From a virus, in the IMG/VR virus record IMGVR_UViG_3300032342_002150, positions 1 through 20,498 of that record: DNA of 20,498 nucleotides, one strand, 5' to 3'. Positions 13,439 through 20,498 of this stretch are shown one piece after another (within the stretch, counting starts at the first letter, position 1; each line of letters opens with the position of its first letter). A model generated the notes under the pieces. The model did not search any database. It saw nothing but the letters and a program-made list of their open reading frames with translations, and was not told the origin of the DNA. The position numbers and the translations under genes were made by a program.

Positions 13439-13939
13439 ATGTGGATATTTATTGTTATTTTAGCGGCTGCGGTTTTAGCAGGGATCCTGGGGAGATGCGG
13501 AGGCGCAGAAAAAAAGGCCCCGGATGATGGTTGGAATTGGCTGCGTAATACCCATACCAGGGATAAAGGCATAGCTGCCATCTTTACAGCCTTAATGGTT
13601 TGGATGACTATTAAGGATTTTAACTGGTTATATCTGGGAGCTTACATAATAGGATTCCTGGCGCTGATGGGGGCCTTGACGACTTACTTGGATGAAGTTT
13701 TTGGATACGATAATTATTGGGCCGCCGGAGCTCTGGTAGGTTTTAGCGCAGTACTTTATCCTGGGGTTTCTGGCCATTGGATCGGATTCGTACTGAGGAT
13801 GGGCCTCTTAGTATTGATTTGGGGCTTGTTGCATAAATACCTTCCTAAAAAGGTCCTTTATTGGGGGAAGGATGTTGCGGAGGAGTTTTTAAGATATGCA
13901 AGCGTGATCCTTACGATCCGCTTGTTATTCAAATTATAA
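13439..13939 (+). CDS. polytopic membrane protein, holin-like candidate
   Basis: The 166 residues contain about five hydrophobic segments (1-18, 44-58, 63-82, 95-110, 115-131) and a final weaker one at about 152-164. A soluble loop (KKAPDDGWNWLRNTHTRDKG) follows the first. The ATG comes one base after the preceding stop with no ribosome site of its own, so translation is likely coupled to the lipoprotein gene. Together with the two upstream membrane-associated proteins it looks like an envelope or lysis group, but five segments is many for a holin. No family is recognised. A superinfection-exclusion protein is an alternative. Confidence 0.68.
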   Translation: MWIFIVILAAAVLAGILGRCGGAEKKAPDDGWNWLRNTHTRDKGIAAIFTALMVWMTIKDFNWLYLGAYIIGFLALMGALTTYLDEVFGYDNYWAAGALVGFSAVLYPGVSGHWIGFVLRMGLLVLIWGLLHKYLPKKVLYWGKDVAEEFLRYASVILTIRLLFKL

Positions 13940-13940
13940 G

Positions 13941-13976
13941 AGGAGGCGCTGGCTTTTAGCCAGCTGGCTTTATATG
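13941..13976 (+). promoter_or_regulatory. hairpin-spaced ribosome binding site
   Basis: AGGAGG (13941-13946) lies 27 bases before the only in-frame start (ATG 13974). Between them GCTGGC (13948-13953) can pair with GCCAGC (13959-13964) across a 5-base loop. Folding the 17-base hairpin leaves an effective spacer of about 10 bases. The sequence also shows a 15-base-offset direct repeat GCTGGCTTT (13948 and 13963), which suggests that a duplication moved the site away. T4-like phages use comparable folded ribosome sites. Confidence 0.5.
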
Positions 13977-14312
13977 AGATTAAGAATTCAGACAGCAAAG
14001 CCGGAGAGCGCATTTGAAAAATCTCTTGAGCAGGAATTGCAGAGATTTTGTTTAGAGTTATCCGGGTTTTTAGATAAGGGGTTAAAATTTTCCGACAATT
14101 TTGATGCTCAGATTATAGAGGTTGCGGATACCGGGCTTGCCAGTACCGAGTTTAGCGTAGCGCATACCTTAAAAAGGGTCCCGACAGGATTTTTGATTAT
14201 AAATAAAGATAAGACCGGGAATGGTTATGATTCCGGTACTGCCTGGACAGATACAGCTATTTATCTAAAATACAGTACAGCGAATACTGCTTTAACCTTA
14301 TTGGTATTTTGA
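13974..14312 (+). CDS. small tail-associated protein, 112 aa
   Basis: The first 45 residues are helical (ESAFEKSLEQELQRFCLEL). From about 58 the protein has a TEFSVAHTLKRVPTGFLIIN segment and ends with TAWTDTAIYLKYSTANTALTLLVF. A V-x-H-x-L-x3-P-x-G strand followed by W-T/S-x3-I-x-L and a final hydrophobic strand is a recurrent small beta-sandwich pattern in phage tail regions, usually annotated only as phage protein. Its ribosome site is separated by a hairpin (see 13941-13976). The role is probably structural, in the tail or an appendage. Confidence 0.65.
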   Translation: MRLRIQTAKPESAFEKSLEQELQRFCLELSGFLDKGLKFSDNFDAQIIEVADTGLASTEFSVAHTLKRVPTGFLIINKDKTGNGYDSGTAWTDTAIYLKYSTANTALTLLVF

Positions 14313-14313
14313 G

Positions 14314-14847
14314 ATGCTTAAATTGATAGAAGTAAAAGATCAGATTCTTAATTATCTTCCGCTTATCCATAAGTGGCATAATGAGCCCAGGATAGGCCCT
14401 AAGATAGGATGCACTAAACCTCCGGATGTCCAGGAGACAGCTAAGCTTTTAATGGTCTGGAAGAAGGATCCGGCGCGCAGGGTATTTATGATCGAGTATA
14501 AAGGATCTTATATCGGCTATGTCTCATTATCCGGCATCAACCTGGAATGCGGTTTTTGCGATCTACATACCATCGTCGGAGAAACTAAATATCTGGGTAA
14601 GCCGGTATGCGTCGAGGTCGTGGATAAGATTTTGGGTATAGCTTTTAATGAGATGAAAATGTTTAGGGTCAATACTTATGTCCTGGGAGATAACCCAGCA
14701 TTAAGAAAGGTTGCTATTAAATACGGATGGAAGGAAGAAGGCATCATCCGGAAATTACTTTTGTCCCGGGAAGGCGAGAGGATAGACTGCCATTTATTCG
14801 GCATGTTAAAAAATGAGTTTAAGCCAAGGAGGAAAAAATGCCAATAG
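14314..14847 (+). CDS. GNAT-family acetyltransferase (RimJ/RimL-like)
   Basis: The 177 residues follow the GNAT order. A variable N-terminal part is followed by FMIEYKGSYIGYVSLSGI (58-75) as the beta hairpin, and a TIVGETKYLGKPVCVEVVDKILGIAF stretch (86-111) where acetyl-CoA pyrophosphate is bound. Then comes FRVNTYVLGDNPALRKVAIKYGWKEEG (117-143), which matches the N-x-x-a-x-x-x-x-x-k-x-G-F/W signature. It starts one base after the preceding stop with no clear ribosome site, and overlaps the next gene by 10 bases. It ends in TAG. Relatives acetylate protein N-termini or amino sugars. A link to the sugar cassette is possible but it lies 8 kb away, among structural genes. Confidence 0.8.
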   Translation: MLKLIEVKDQILNYLPLIHKWHNEPRIGPKIGCTKPPDVQETAKLLMVWKKDPARRVFMIEYKGSYIGYVSLSGINLECGFCDLHTIVGETKYLGKPVCVEVVDKILGIAFNEMKMFRVNTYVLGDNPALRKVAIKYGWKEEGIIRKLLLSREGERIDCHLFGMLKNEFKPRRKKCQ

Positions 14848-15758
14848 TTGCAGCGTTACCAGCGATAGGAAGTGCGGTTGGGATAGGCAGCACCATAGCC
14901 GGGATGTTTGGGAATAAGAGCAAAGGAGGCCAGACGATCAGCGCTAAACAGATGATCCCGGAATTCCAGGCAGGGGCTGGACAGAAACTTGCTGAGTGGA
15001 TTAAAAAATACATGGATCAATATGCGCCCGGAGAGACTTATCCAGGAGCGCTTTCAGCCGGGATGAGTTCTCAGGAACAGTCTGGGATGAGTCTTTTGGA
15101 TCAGTTTTTAGGAGGATCTAATATCGGAGATCTTTTTAAGGCTGGCAAGAGTCAAGTTTTGGATACACTCTCGGGTAAATATGCGGATCCGAATGCGTCT
15201 CCTTTCATTAAGGCGATGAAGAATATGAGCGCGCAGGATCTCCAGGATGCAATAAATAAATCTACTCAAGGCCTGGGGGCCCGGGGTAAATTCTTTAGTA
15301 CCGCCGCACTCGGAGAGACTAAAGATCTTACCTCTAGGAACCTTACGAATCTTAATTCTATTATCGGGAATTTTATCCAGAATGAGCGGCAGAATATGTT
15401 GAGCACAGTCCCTCTGGCCAATGCCATGGATGAATATGAGCTTACCACCGCTCCGTTAGCTAAGGTAGGAGCATCTCAGACTTATGGAGCTTTAAGCCGG
15501 ACCTTAGAACAGGCAGATTATGAAAGACGATATAATGATTATTTGCGCAAGCATACAGAGATGGCCCAGCCGATAAGCGTAGCCCAAGGGCTTTATTCTA
15601 CGCAGCAGCCTTATGGGATACAGAATTGGCAGATGCCGAAAGAGAATACTAATTCCCTCAGTAGCCTCTTAAGTACATTAGGCGGATTGAATTGGGGATC
15701 TATGGGCGGAGGAGGTACAATCTGGAGCAAATTAGGAGGATTATTCGGAGGAAAATAA
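14838..15758 (+). CDS. ejection/internal virion-type protein, 306 aa
   Basis: The N-terminus is a small-residue hydrophobic helix (AALPAIGSAVGIGSTIAGMFG, residues 5-25). A long helical, Q/N/S-rich body follows, with LGARGKFFSTAALGETKDLTSRNL near 146-169. The C-terminus is glycine-rich (GGGGTIWSKLGGLFGGK). This layout is typical of podovirus ejection proteins that leave the virion and help form a channel through the cell envelope. An AAGGAGG ribosome site lies inside the end of the acetyltransferase gene. The two following genes continue the same block. I know no exact family name. Confidence 0.55.
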   Translation: MPIVAALPAIGSAVGIGSTIAGMFGNKSKGGQTISAKQMIPEFQAGAGQKLAEWIKKYMDQYAPGETYPGALSAGMSSQEQSGMSLLDQFLGGSNIGDLFKAGKSQVLDTLSGKYADPNASPFIKAMKNMSAQDLQDAINKSTQGLGARGKFFSTAALGETKDLTSRNLTNLNSIIGNFIQNERQNMLSTVPLANAMDEYELTTAPLAKVGASQTYGALSRTLEQADYERRYNDYLRKHTEMAQPISVAQGLYSTQQPYGIQNWQMPKENTNSLSSLLSTLGGLNWGSMGGGGTIWSKLGGLFGGK

Positions 15759-15773
15759 GCTAAGGAGGTAGAG

Positions 15774-16484
15774 ATGGCAGATTTTGAAAGAATTTTAGCG
15801 GCGATGGGGGCAGTTCCGAAAGGAGCGACTCCAAAGACTATTGTTGAAGAAGGAGGGGAGCCGGGATATTACGGAACGGATACTTTAAGCAATCTGGTCC
15901 GGGTTTTGAAAAAGAACAAATTGGAGATCGAAGAAAAGATTAAAAAGCAGCAGGAGTCGGCCAAGACAGACGCGGATTTTTATAAGACTTTGAGAGATGC
16001 CGGTTATGATCCTCAGAGCGCTTATGATGCGGTAACAAAAAGAAAGCTTACTCCTCCGGGCCCGGAAGATTTCTCTTTAAAGAAAACTATCCGGGAGAGG
16101 ATCCTGGATAAAATTGCCAGGAATCAACCGCTTACTCCGGGAGAACAAAAAGTCTATGATGATACGATTAAACATAAAACGGAGGATGAGAATTTACTCG
16201 ACGAGGCCATAAAGAATAAAGAGGTCCCGGAACAAACTCCTTCTCAGAAGAAGATGAGCGAGAAGATCCTGGATAAGATGGCGAATGGAGAAAAGCTTAC
16301 ATCCGGGGAACAGAAGATTTACGATGAAGTCATTAAAAAAATGCAGCCGGCTAAAAAAGAAGATCTTACTGATGTCTTGCAGAATAAGGATCTGGTAGCA
16401 GTTTATAAGCCGGATGGGACTCCAGGGTTTATTCCTAAGGCGAATCTAGAGAAAGCTCTTAAGGCTGGCTGGAAAAAGAGGTAA
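15774..16484 (+). CDS. hydrophilic ejection-associated protein with internal repeat, 236 aa
   Basis: The protein is highly charged, with no membrane segment. Residues 42-66 form a lysine/glutamate helix, and a DAGYDPQSAYDAV motif lies at 75-87. Two 28-residue units at 107-134 and 162-189 are clearly related (ILDKIARNQPLTPGEQKVYD against ILDKMANGEKLTSGEQKIYD). The C-terminus has VAVYKPDGTPGFIPKANLEKALKAGW, a motif frequent at the ends of phage structural proteins. The AAGGAGG ribosome site is strong. It lies between an ejection-type gene and a polyvalent-type gene and probably travels with them in the virion. The function is unknown. Confidence 0.6.
   Translation: MADFERILAAMGAVPKGATPKTIVEEGGEPGYYGTDTLSNLVRVLKKNKLEIEEKIKKQQESAKTDADFYKTLRDAGYDPQSAYDAVTKRKLTPPGPEDFSLKKTIRERILDKIARNQPLTPGEQKVYDDTIKHKTEDENLLDEAIKNKEVPEQTPSQKKMSEKILDKMANGEKLTSGEQKIYDEVIKKMQPAKKEDLTDVLQNKDLVAVYKPDGTPGFIPKANLEKALKAGWKKR
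16092..16340 (+). repeat. pair of 28-residue coding repeats
   Basis: The units at 16092-16175 and 16257-16340 encode related helices with a shared PGEQK/SGEQK turn and KVYDD/KIYDE end, 55 residues apart. The DNA has diverged more than the protein, so the duplication is old and under protein-level selection. Confidence 0.7.
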
Positions 16485-16487
16485 CTT

Positions 16488-19400
16488 ATGACTAATCAAT
16501 TCGGATTTGTCCAAGATGAAGATCTTGGATTTGTAGCGGATAAGACTGCGAAGGCAGCAACTGAGGACCTGGGATTTACTCCGGAGACTAAGCCTAATCC
16601 GGCTTTGAACCTGGAGTCTGCTTTTAATAATGAGAAAGAGATGATCAAGCTGCAAAAGTTTGATCAAGTGGCAGTAGCTCAGAAGGAGCAGGCCTTCCAG
16701 AAATTCTATGCGGATATCGCTAAGGCTAATAAACTGGATCCGAATCCGGATAATCCTCAGCATTTTTACGATTACCGGGCTTATTTTGATGCTATCCAGG
16801 CAGGCCAGGCCGAGTCTCCGCAATTTAGGCCGGAGCATAAGCAATTCCGGATGCCGGATGAATTCAAACTCCCGGGCCATCCTCAATACTATACTAATAC
16901 AGATCCGCAAGTCTGGACTTTAGAGCAGACGCAAGAGTTCCTCAAGGAACATCCGGCTCAGAATCCGGAGCAGGAGGCGCAATATCATGCCTTCCTGGAT
17001 GCTAAGAAGGCCCAGGTTGAGCGGCTCCAGGCCAGTTATACGGATTACGATCGTTATGTCCATGGGCAATTCAATAAGCAGTTGGCAGAGAAAAAAGAAT
17101 ATCCCCATGAAGAGCTTTTAAGGGATCCGGAGAAAATGTCTGATTTTGAGTCTTTTATGATTCCTTATGTTAAAGGAGTTGCCGGATTCTTTACCAGGCC
17201 TTTCGGAGTGGAGCCTTTTGGCAGTACTTTCTCCCCGGAAGAAATTAAACAGGCAGAAAAGGATAATCCGATAGCCTCAGCAGTAGGGAAGGCGATCGGA
17301 GGGCTTACTCCGGTCGCGGCAGCAATTACAATCGCTCCGGAGACTCTCTTGGGCCAGATCTTTGCCTTTGCCGGGACCGGGGCCATAAGGCAGATAGGAA
17401 TTGAGAAGACTCAAGCTAGCCTTATGGATCAAGAGGCTGCTCAAAAAAGGATCGTTAAGGCTACCTTAAAGAGCGCAGCCATGGCTCCTTTGTGGTATTA
17501 CACTAAAGCGATCAGCCTGGGAGGGCCTATAACCTCTATTCTTACCCGGGGCGCAGTACGCGGAGCCGGGACCGGAGGCATAGAGAAAGTCTCTGGAACT
17601 TCGACTCAAGAGGCAGTTATGACTGGTTTAGCAACTGCGGCCTTAAGCGCGGTTTTTGAATTGACTCCTTATGCGATAGATAAAATCAATACCTCAGTAA
17701 AGAATAAGAATCTGGATGTTATGGCTGAGACTCTTGTAAAGAATGATCAGGATCTGCGCAATGCCATGGTCCAGAATTATACCGCTAAATATGGCCAGGC
17801 TCCCAGCGAAGAAGAATTGACAAAGATGATTCGGGCCGGCCTTACGATTGAAGTTGTTAAGAATAATTTTTCTACTTCTAAGATTGTGATCGCTGCCGAT
17901 AGAATGAAGAGATACTACGAACCCAGGATCCCGGAGGTTATGCCATCTCCGGAGGCAGGCCAGATGGTTTTACCTTTCAGCGAAGGCGATATCGTAAAGG
18001 TCGCAGGAGTTGTCGGGAAGATTTCTAAGATCGTCGGAGATAATGCGGTTATAGTCTCGACGCTGGGGAAGGAATTTGCTACTCAGTTAAATAATATACA
18101 GGCAACCGGGCTTAAGCCGCAGGAAGTCCCGGATGATTTTTTTAAGAAGGTCCCGGAGGATAAGAAGGAATATGTAAAGAATTTATTTAAGATTGAGAAT
18201 CCCGAAGTCATCGAAGAGATGATCAATAACGATCCGCATTACCAGAAGGCGCTTATCCGCAATAAGCAACTGGGCCAGAAAGTCTTTGCGGAATCGGATA
18301 ACCCGGAAGAATGGCCGGATCATTACAAACCTTACCTGGATAAATTTATTAAACCTAATGTGTTGGCAGCGCAAGGTAAGCCGGAGGCGATTATCTGGAT
18401 GGGCCTTCCGGGATCCGGGAAGACTCAGATGGCTAAGGCGCAAGGATTAGATAAGACTCATATACAAATAGATCCGGATGACGCTAAATTTTTCATCCCG
18501 GAGACTGCGCAGGATCCTAGCGTGGCCGATTATGTACATAAGGAATCAGCTTACATGGCGGATAAGCTTTTATTCCAGAAGGCCCTGGAGCAGAATAAAA
18601 ATATCATCTGGCCGCTAGTCGGGAAGAATCCTGAGAAGGTTAAGGAAGTGATCCAGGCCTTACGGGATGCCGGGTATTCAATAGAGCTTAATTATAACCG
18701 GTTATCAACAATAGAATCGAAGAAAAGATCCTATAAGAGATTTTTGGAGGATAAAAGATTTGTTTCGACGGAATATATCGAAGGAGTAGGGGAATATAAA
18801 CTAGATAAGAATTATGAGGCGCTTAAAGGATTAGCGGATAAATTCGCATCCTGGGATGTAAATACCAAGATAGGAGAGTTTCCCAGGGGAATAGACAAAG
18901 GAGCTAACGATGCAGAAAAAATCGCAGCAGGACAAGGTACGGGATCCGGACGAGGTAAGGGTGGAATATCTAAGGCAGGCGGTGGAGAAGGGAAAGCAGG
19001 AGAAGGTAAAGAAGTAGCTGGAGATATTTTTATTGGTCCGGGTTTTCGTGTGGAAACTAATTTGGTAGTTAAAGGTAAAACCGCTAAAGAAATTATAGAT
19101 TTTGAGGCGGACGAATTAGGTAATGAGGATATACGAACACAAGCTAATTCTTTAGGTTTAGATCTTAAGAATATCCCGGAGAAAGATGTTATTTGGGTAA
19201 CAAAGAATCAGAAAAATGCTAAGGATTACGGAGAAGAAGTAGATCAAGTAGAACTAGGTCCTAATCCTCTTATTTTAGCAACGGATGGCCAGGGGGGATA
19301 TCTTATTGTTAAAAATATCAAAGAGATTCCTCAGAATGTATCTCCGGAAGAAGTCCCTAGTATCATCCAGGAAGAATTTGATAAACTTCCTCCAGAAGAG

Positions 19401-20432
19401 CAGGCGCGCTATGAGCTCGAGATGGATGATCTCCGTAAGACTCCGGAAGGCAACCTATTTATCGCAATTAAACAACTAGGAGGCATCAAGCCTTATGTTT
19501 CAACTGGCGCAGAGCCCGGTACTAAGTTCCTAGCCGAAGAGCTCCAGAGCGTTCCTTTTTATCTTAAGAATGTTAAGACCGGCAGTACCATGGATAGCAT
19601 CGTCTCTGAGCTTAAAACTTTTGGCTGGCACTTTGACTCAAGCGATGATCTCCTGGAAGAGATCAAGCGCCAGGCCTCTAATCCGGTGGCTAAGGTAGAT
19701 CGAGCTAGTTTGCAGAAGGTGATCCGGGAGGCTAAGAAGAATCAAAAGCTCCAACAGAAAATGCTGGATAAGATTCTTCCTGGTAAGCGCCGCAAGTTCA
19801 TTACCACAGTTAAAGAGGCAGCTAAGACTGCTCCGGAGGTAGCCGCTAAGATAGAATCGCGCTATGAGCCTATAACTAACAAGGAGACTCTTAAGCAGGC
19901 CCAGGATTTTGTGGCAGCTAATTATAACGATGCCATTGAGCTCGTAGAAGGCCCTAGCCGAACGAGTACCTTTACGAACGCAGTAGGTATCGTTTTGATC
20001 GATAAAGCTCAAGCTGAGATGCGCTGGGCTGATGCTATAAGGCTTGTAGAAACACTTGCCGAAAAGAATACCTCTTTAGGCCAGGCTATTCAGGCCTTGG
20101 CCATGTATGAGAGATTGAGTCCGGAAGGGATCCTCCAGTACGCGGAGAGACAAGTCCAGAGAGCCCGGGGTAACATTAAACAAAAAGAGCGCATAACTAA
20201 TTATGAAAAGCTCTCTAAAGGCTTAAAGACCCAGGCCGAAAAGGATAAACTAGCCGAGAAGCTGGGGATCCCTCATATCTCCGAGACAGTAGCTGGGGAG
20301 CTCCGGAAGATGTCTGAGATGATCCGTAGGTTGCCATCTGCCGAAGACTGGCCGGATTTCTTAAATGTGCCTCCCAGGAATGCTTATCTGTATGTTATGG
20401 ATATATTTAAGAAGATGGAAGATGCCGTATAG
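16488..20432 (+). CDS. polyvalent-type ejected protein with zeta-toxin-like kinase domain, 1314 aa
   Basis: Residues 1-35 repeat a DLGFV/DLGFT motif. About 225-395 is rich in G, A and hydrophobic residues, as in membrane-active ejection proteins. About 496-540 may be an SH3/KOW-like beta barrel. Residues 632-800 look like a zeta-toxin kinase: Walker A GLPGSGKT at 639-646, IDPDDAKFFIPE at 661-672 with acidic catalytic candidates, and a basic KKRSYKRF...R757 helix for the phosphates. A Gly/Lys linker (816-845) leads to a module ending DGQGGYLIVK (933-942). Residues 1127-1227 resemble the helical domain of large phage polyvalent proteins (LGQAIQALAMYERLSPEGIL). Such proteins enter the cell with phage DNA. 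Ribosome site GAGG. The TAG stop may not be the original end (see 20433-20498). Confidence 0.75.
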   Translation: MTNQFGFVQDEDLGFVADKTAKAATEDLGFTPETKPNPALNLESAFNNEKEMIKLQKFDQVAVAQKEQAFQKFYADIAKANKLDPNPDNPQHFYDYRAYFDAIQAGQAESPQFRPEHKQFRMPDEFKLPGHPQYYTNTDPQVWTLEQTQEFLKEHPAQNPEQEAQYHAFLDAKKAQVERLQASYTDYDRYVHGQFNKQLAEKKEYPHEELLRDPEKMSDFESFMIPYVKGVAGFFTRPFGVEPFGSTFSPEEIKQAEKDNPIASAVGKAIGGLTPVAAAITIAPETLLGQIFAFAGTGAIRQIGIEKTQASLMDQEAAQKRIVKATLKSAAMAPLWYYTKAISLGGPITSILTRGAVRGAGTGGIEKVSGTSTQEAVMTGLATAALSAVFELTPYAIDKINTSVKNKNLDVMAETLVKNDQDLRNAMVQNYTAKYGQAPSEEELTKMIRAGLTIEVVKNNFSTSKIVIAADRMKRYYEPRIPEVMPSPEAGQMVLPFSEGDIVKVAGVVGKISKIVGDNAVIVSTLGKEFATQLNNIQATGLKPQEVPDDFFKKVPEDKKEYVKNLFKIENPEVIEEMINNDPHYQKALIRNKQLGQKVFAESDNPEEWPDHYKPYLDKFIKPNVLAAQGKPEAIIWMGLPGSGKTQMAKAQGLDKTHIQIDPDDAKFFIPETAQDPSVADYVHKESAYMADKLLFQKALEQNKNIIWPLVGKNPEKVKEVIQALRDAGYSIELNYNRLSTIESKKRSYKRFLEDKRFVSTEYIEGVGEYKLDKNYEALKGLADKFASWDVNTKIGEFPRGIDKGANDAEKIAAGQGTGSGRGKGGISKAGGGEGKAGEGKEVAGDIFIGPGFRVETNLVVKGKTAKEIIDFEADELGNEDIRTQANSLGLDLKNIPEKDVIWVTKNQKNAKDYGEEVDQVELGPNPLILATDGQGGYLIVKNIKEIPQNVSPEEVPSIIQEEFDKLPPEEQARYELEMDDLRKTPEGNLFIAIKQLGGIKPYVSTGAEPGTKFLAEELQSVPFYLKNVKTGSTMDSIVSELKTFGWHFDSSDDLLEEIKRQASNPVAKVDRASLQKVIREAKKNQKLQQKMLDKILPGKRRKFITTVKEAAKTAPEVAAKIESRYEPITNKETLKQAQDFVAANYNDAIELVEGPSRTSTFTNAVGIVLIDKAQAEMRWADAIRLVETLAEKNTSLGQAIQALAMYERLSPEGILQYAERQVQRARGNIKQKERITNYEKLSKGLKTQAEKDKLAEKLGIPHISETVAGELRKMSEMIRRLPSAEDWPDFLNVPPRNAYLYVMDIFKKMEDAV

Positions 20433-20498
20433 ATACCTCCGGATATCAAAAATGCCTTCCAGTTCGTCTTCAATGAATTCAAAAAAGCCGGCATCGGA
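20433..20498 (+). other. open continuation of the polyvalent gene frame after its TAG
   Basis: Directly after TAG at 20430-20432 the same frame reads IPPDIKNAFQFVFNEFKKAG with native codon style, open to the window edge. The ATG at 20452 in another frame has no ribosome site. This may be the rest of a longer polyvalent protein cut by a stop mutation, readthrough or sequence error. With only 22 codons, chance is not excluded. Confidence 0.35.

Noticed and set aside
13948-13964. Rho-independent terminator
   Set aside because: The stem is short and followed by TGGCTTTAT rather than a T run, and it lies between a ribosome site and a start codon.
14838-20432. Genome-wide recoding of TAG as an amino acid
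   Set aside because: The acetyltransferase at 14314 ends sensibly at TAG (14845-14847), and reading through gives further TAG codons and no sensible sequence; TAA and TGA also act as normal stops elsewhere.
20452-20498. New gene starting at ATG 20452
   Set aside because: No ribosome site precedes it, unlike most genes in this part of the window, and the competing frame continues the upstream protein more naturally.

Overview
The window looks like part of the late region of an uncultivated tailed phage or prophage, probably of podovirus type. All credible genes lie on the + strand and are packed head to tail. Many overlap as ATGA or by 10-20 bases, and no gap is long enough to hold an obvious promoter or terminator. 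Most genes in the structural part start behind strong AGGAGG-type ribosome binding sites. TAA, TGA and TAG are all used as stops, so the standard code fits. The host cannot be named from this sequence. Native genes share a dialect very rich in CCGG and GGATCC.

Left part (about 6-5967): a small basic protein gene, then a translationally coupled cassette of sugar- or glycan-type enzymes. In order these are a radical SAM enzyme with a twitch/SPASM-like C-terminus, a short NAD-dependent epimerase, two class I SAM methyltransferases, two related GT-A-type glycosyltransferases, one GT9/heptosyltransferase-like glycosyltransferase and a 91-residue unknown.

Middle (5968-9486): a 1172-residue fibre or adhesin with about 500 serines in two tracts. 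The tracts separate an N-terminal head of about 390 residues, a 37-residue insert with four 10-residue WIDR-like repeats, and a C-terminal domain of about 200 residues. A run of nine G sits exactly where the head meets the serine stalk.

Right part (9496-20498): podovirus-like tail and ejection genes. They comprise a head-tail adaptor candidate, a tail-fibre-like protein, a P22 gp10-like nozzle/stabilisation candidate, three small membrane or lipoprotein genes (lysis-like but with no endolysin seen), a small tail-type protein read from an unusual hairpin-spaced ribosome binding site, a GNAT acetyltransferase, two ejection-type proteins, and a 1314-residue polyvalent-type protein carrying a zeta-toxin-like kinase domain. 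The frame of this last gene stays open after its TAG stop to the window edge.

The most interesting idea is that the enzyme cassette, in the same operon and directly upstream of the serine stalk, glycosylates that stalk. This would be a phage counterpart of serine-rich-repeat adhesin systems, possibly with on/off switching at the G9 tract. It is inference; a host-surface or lipopolysaccharide modification role is the main alternative.
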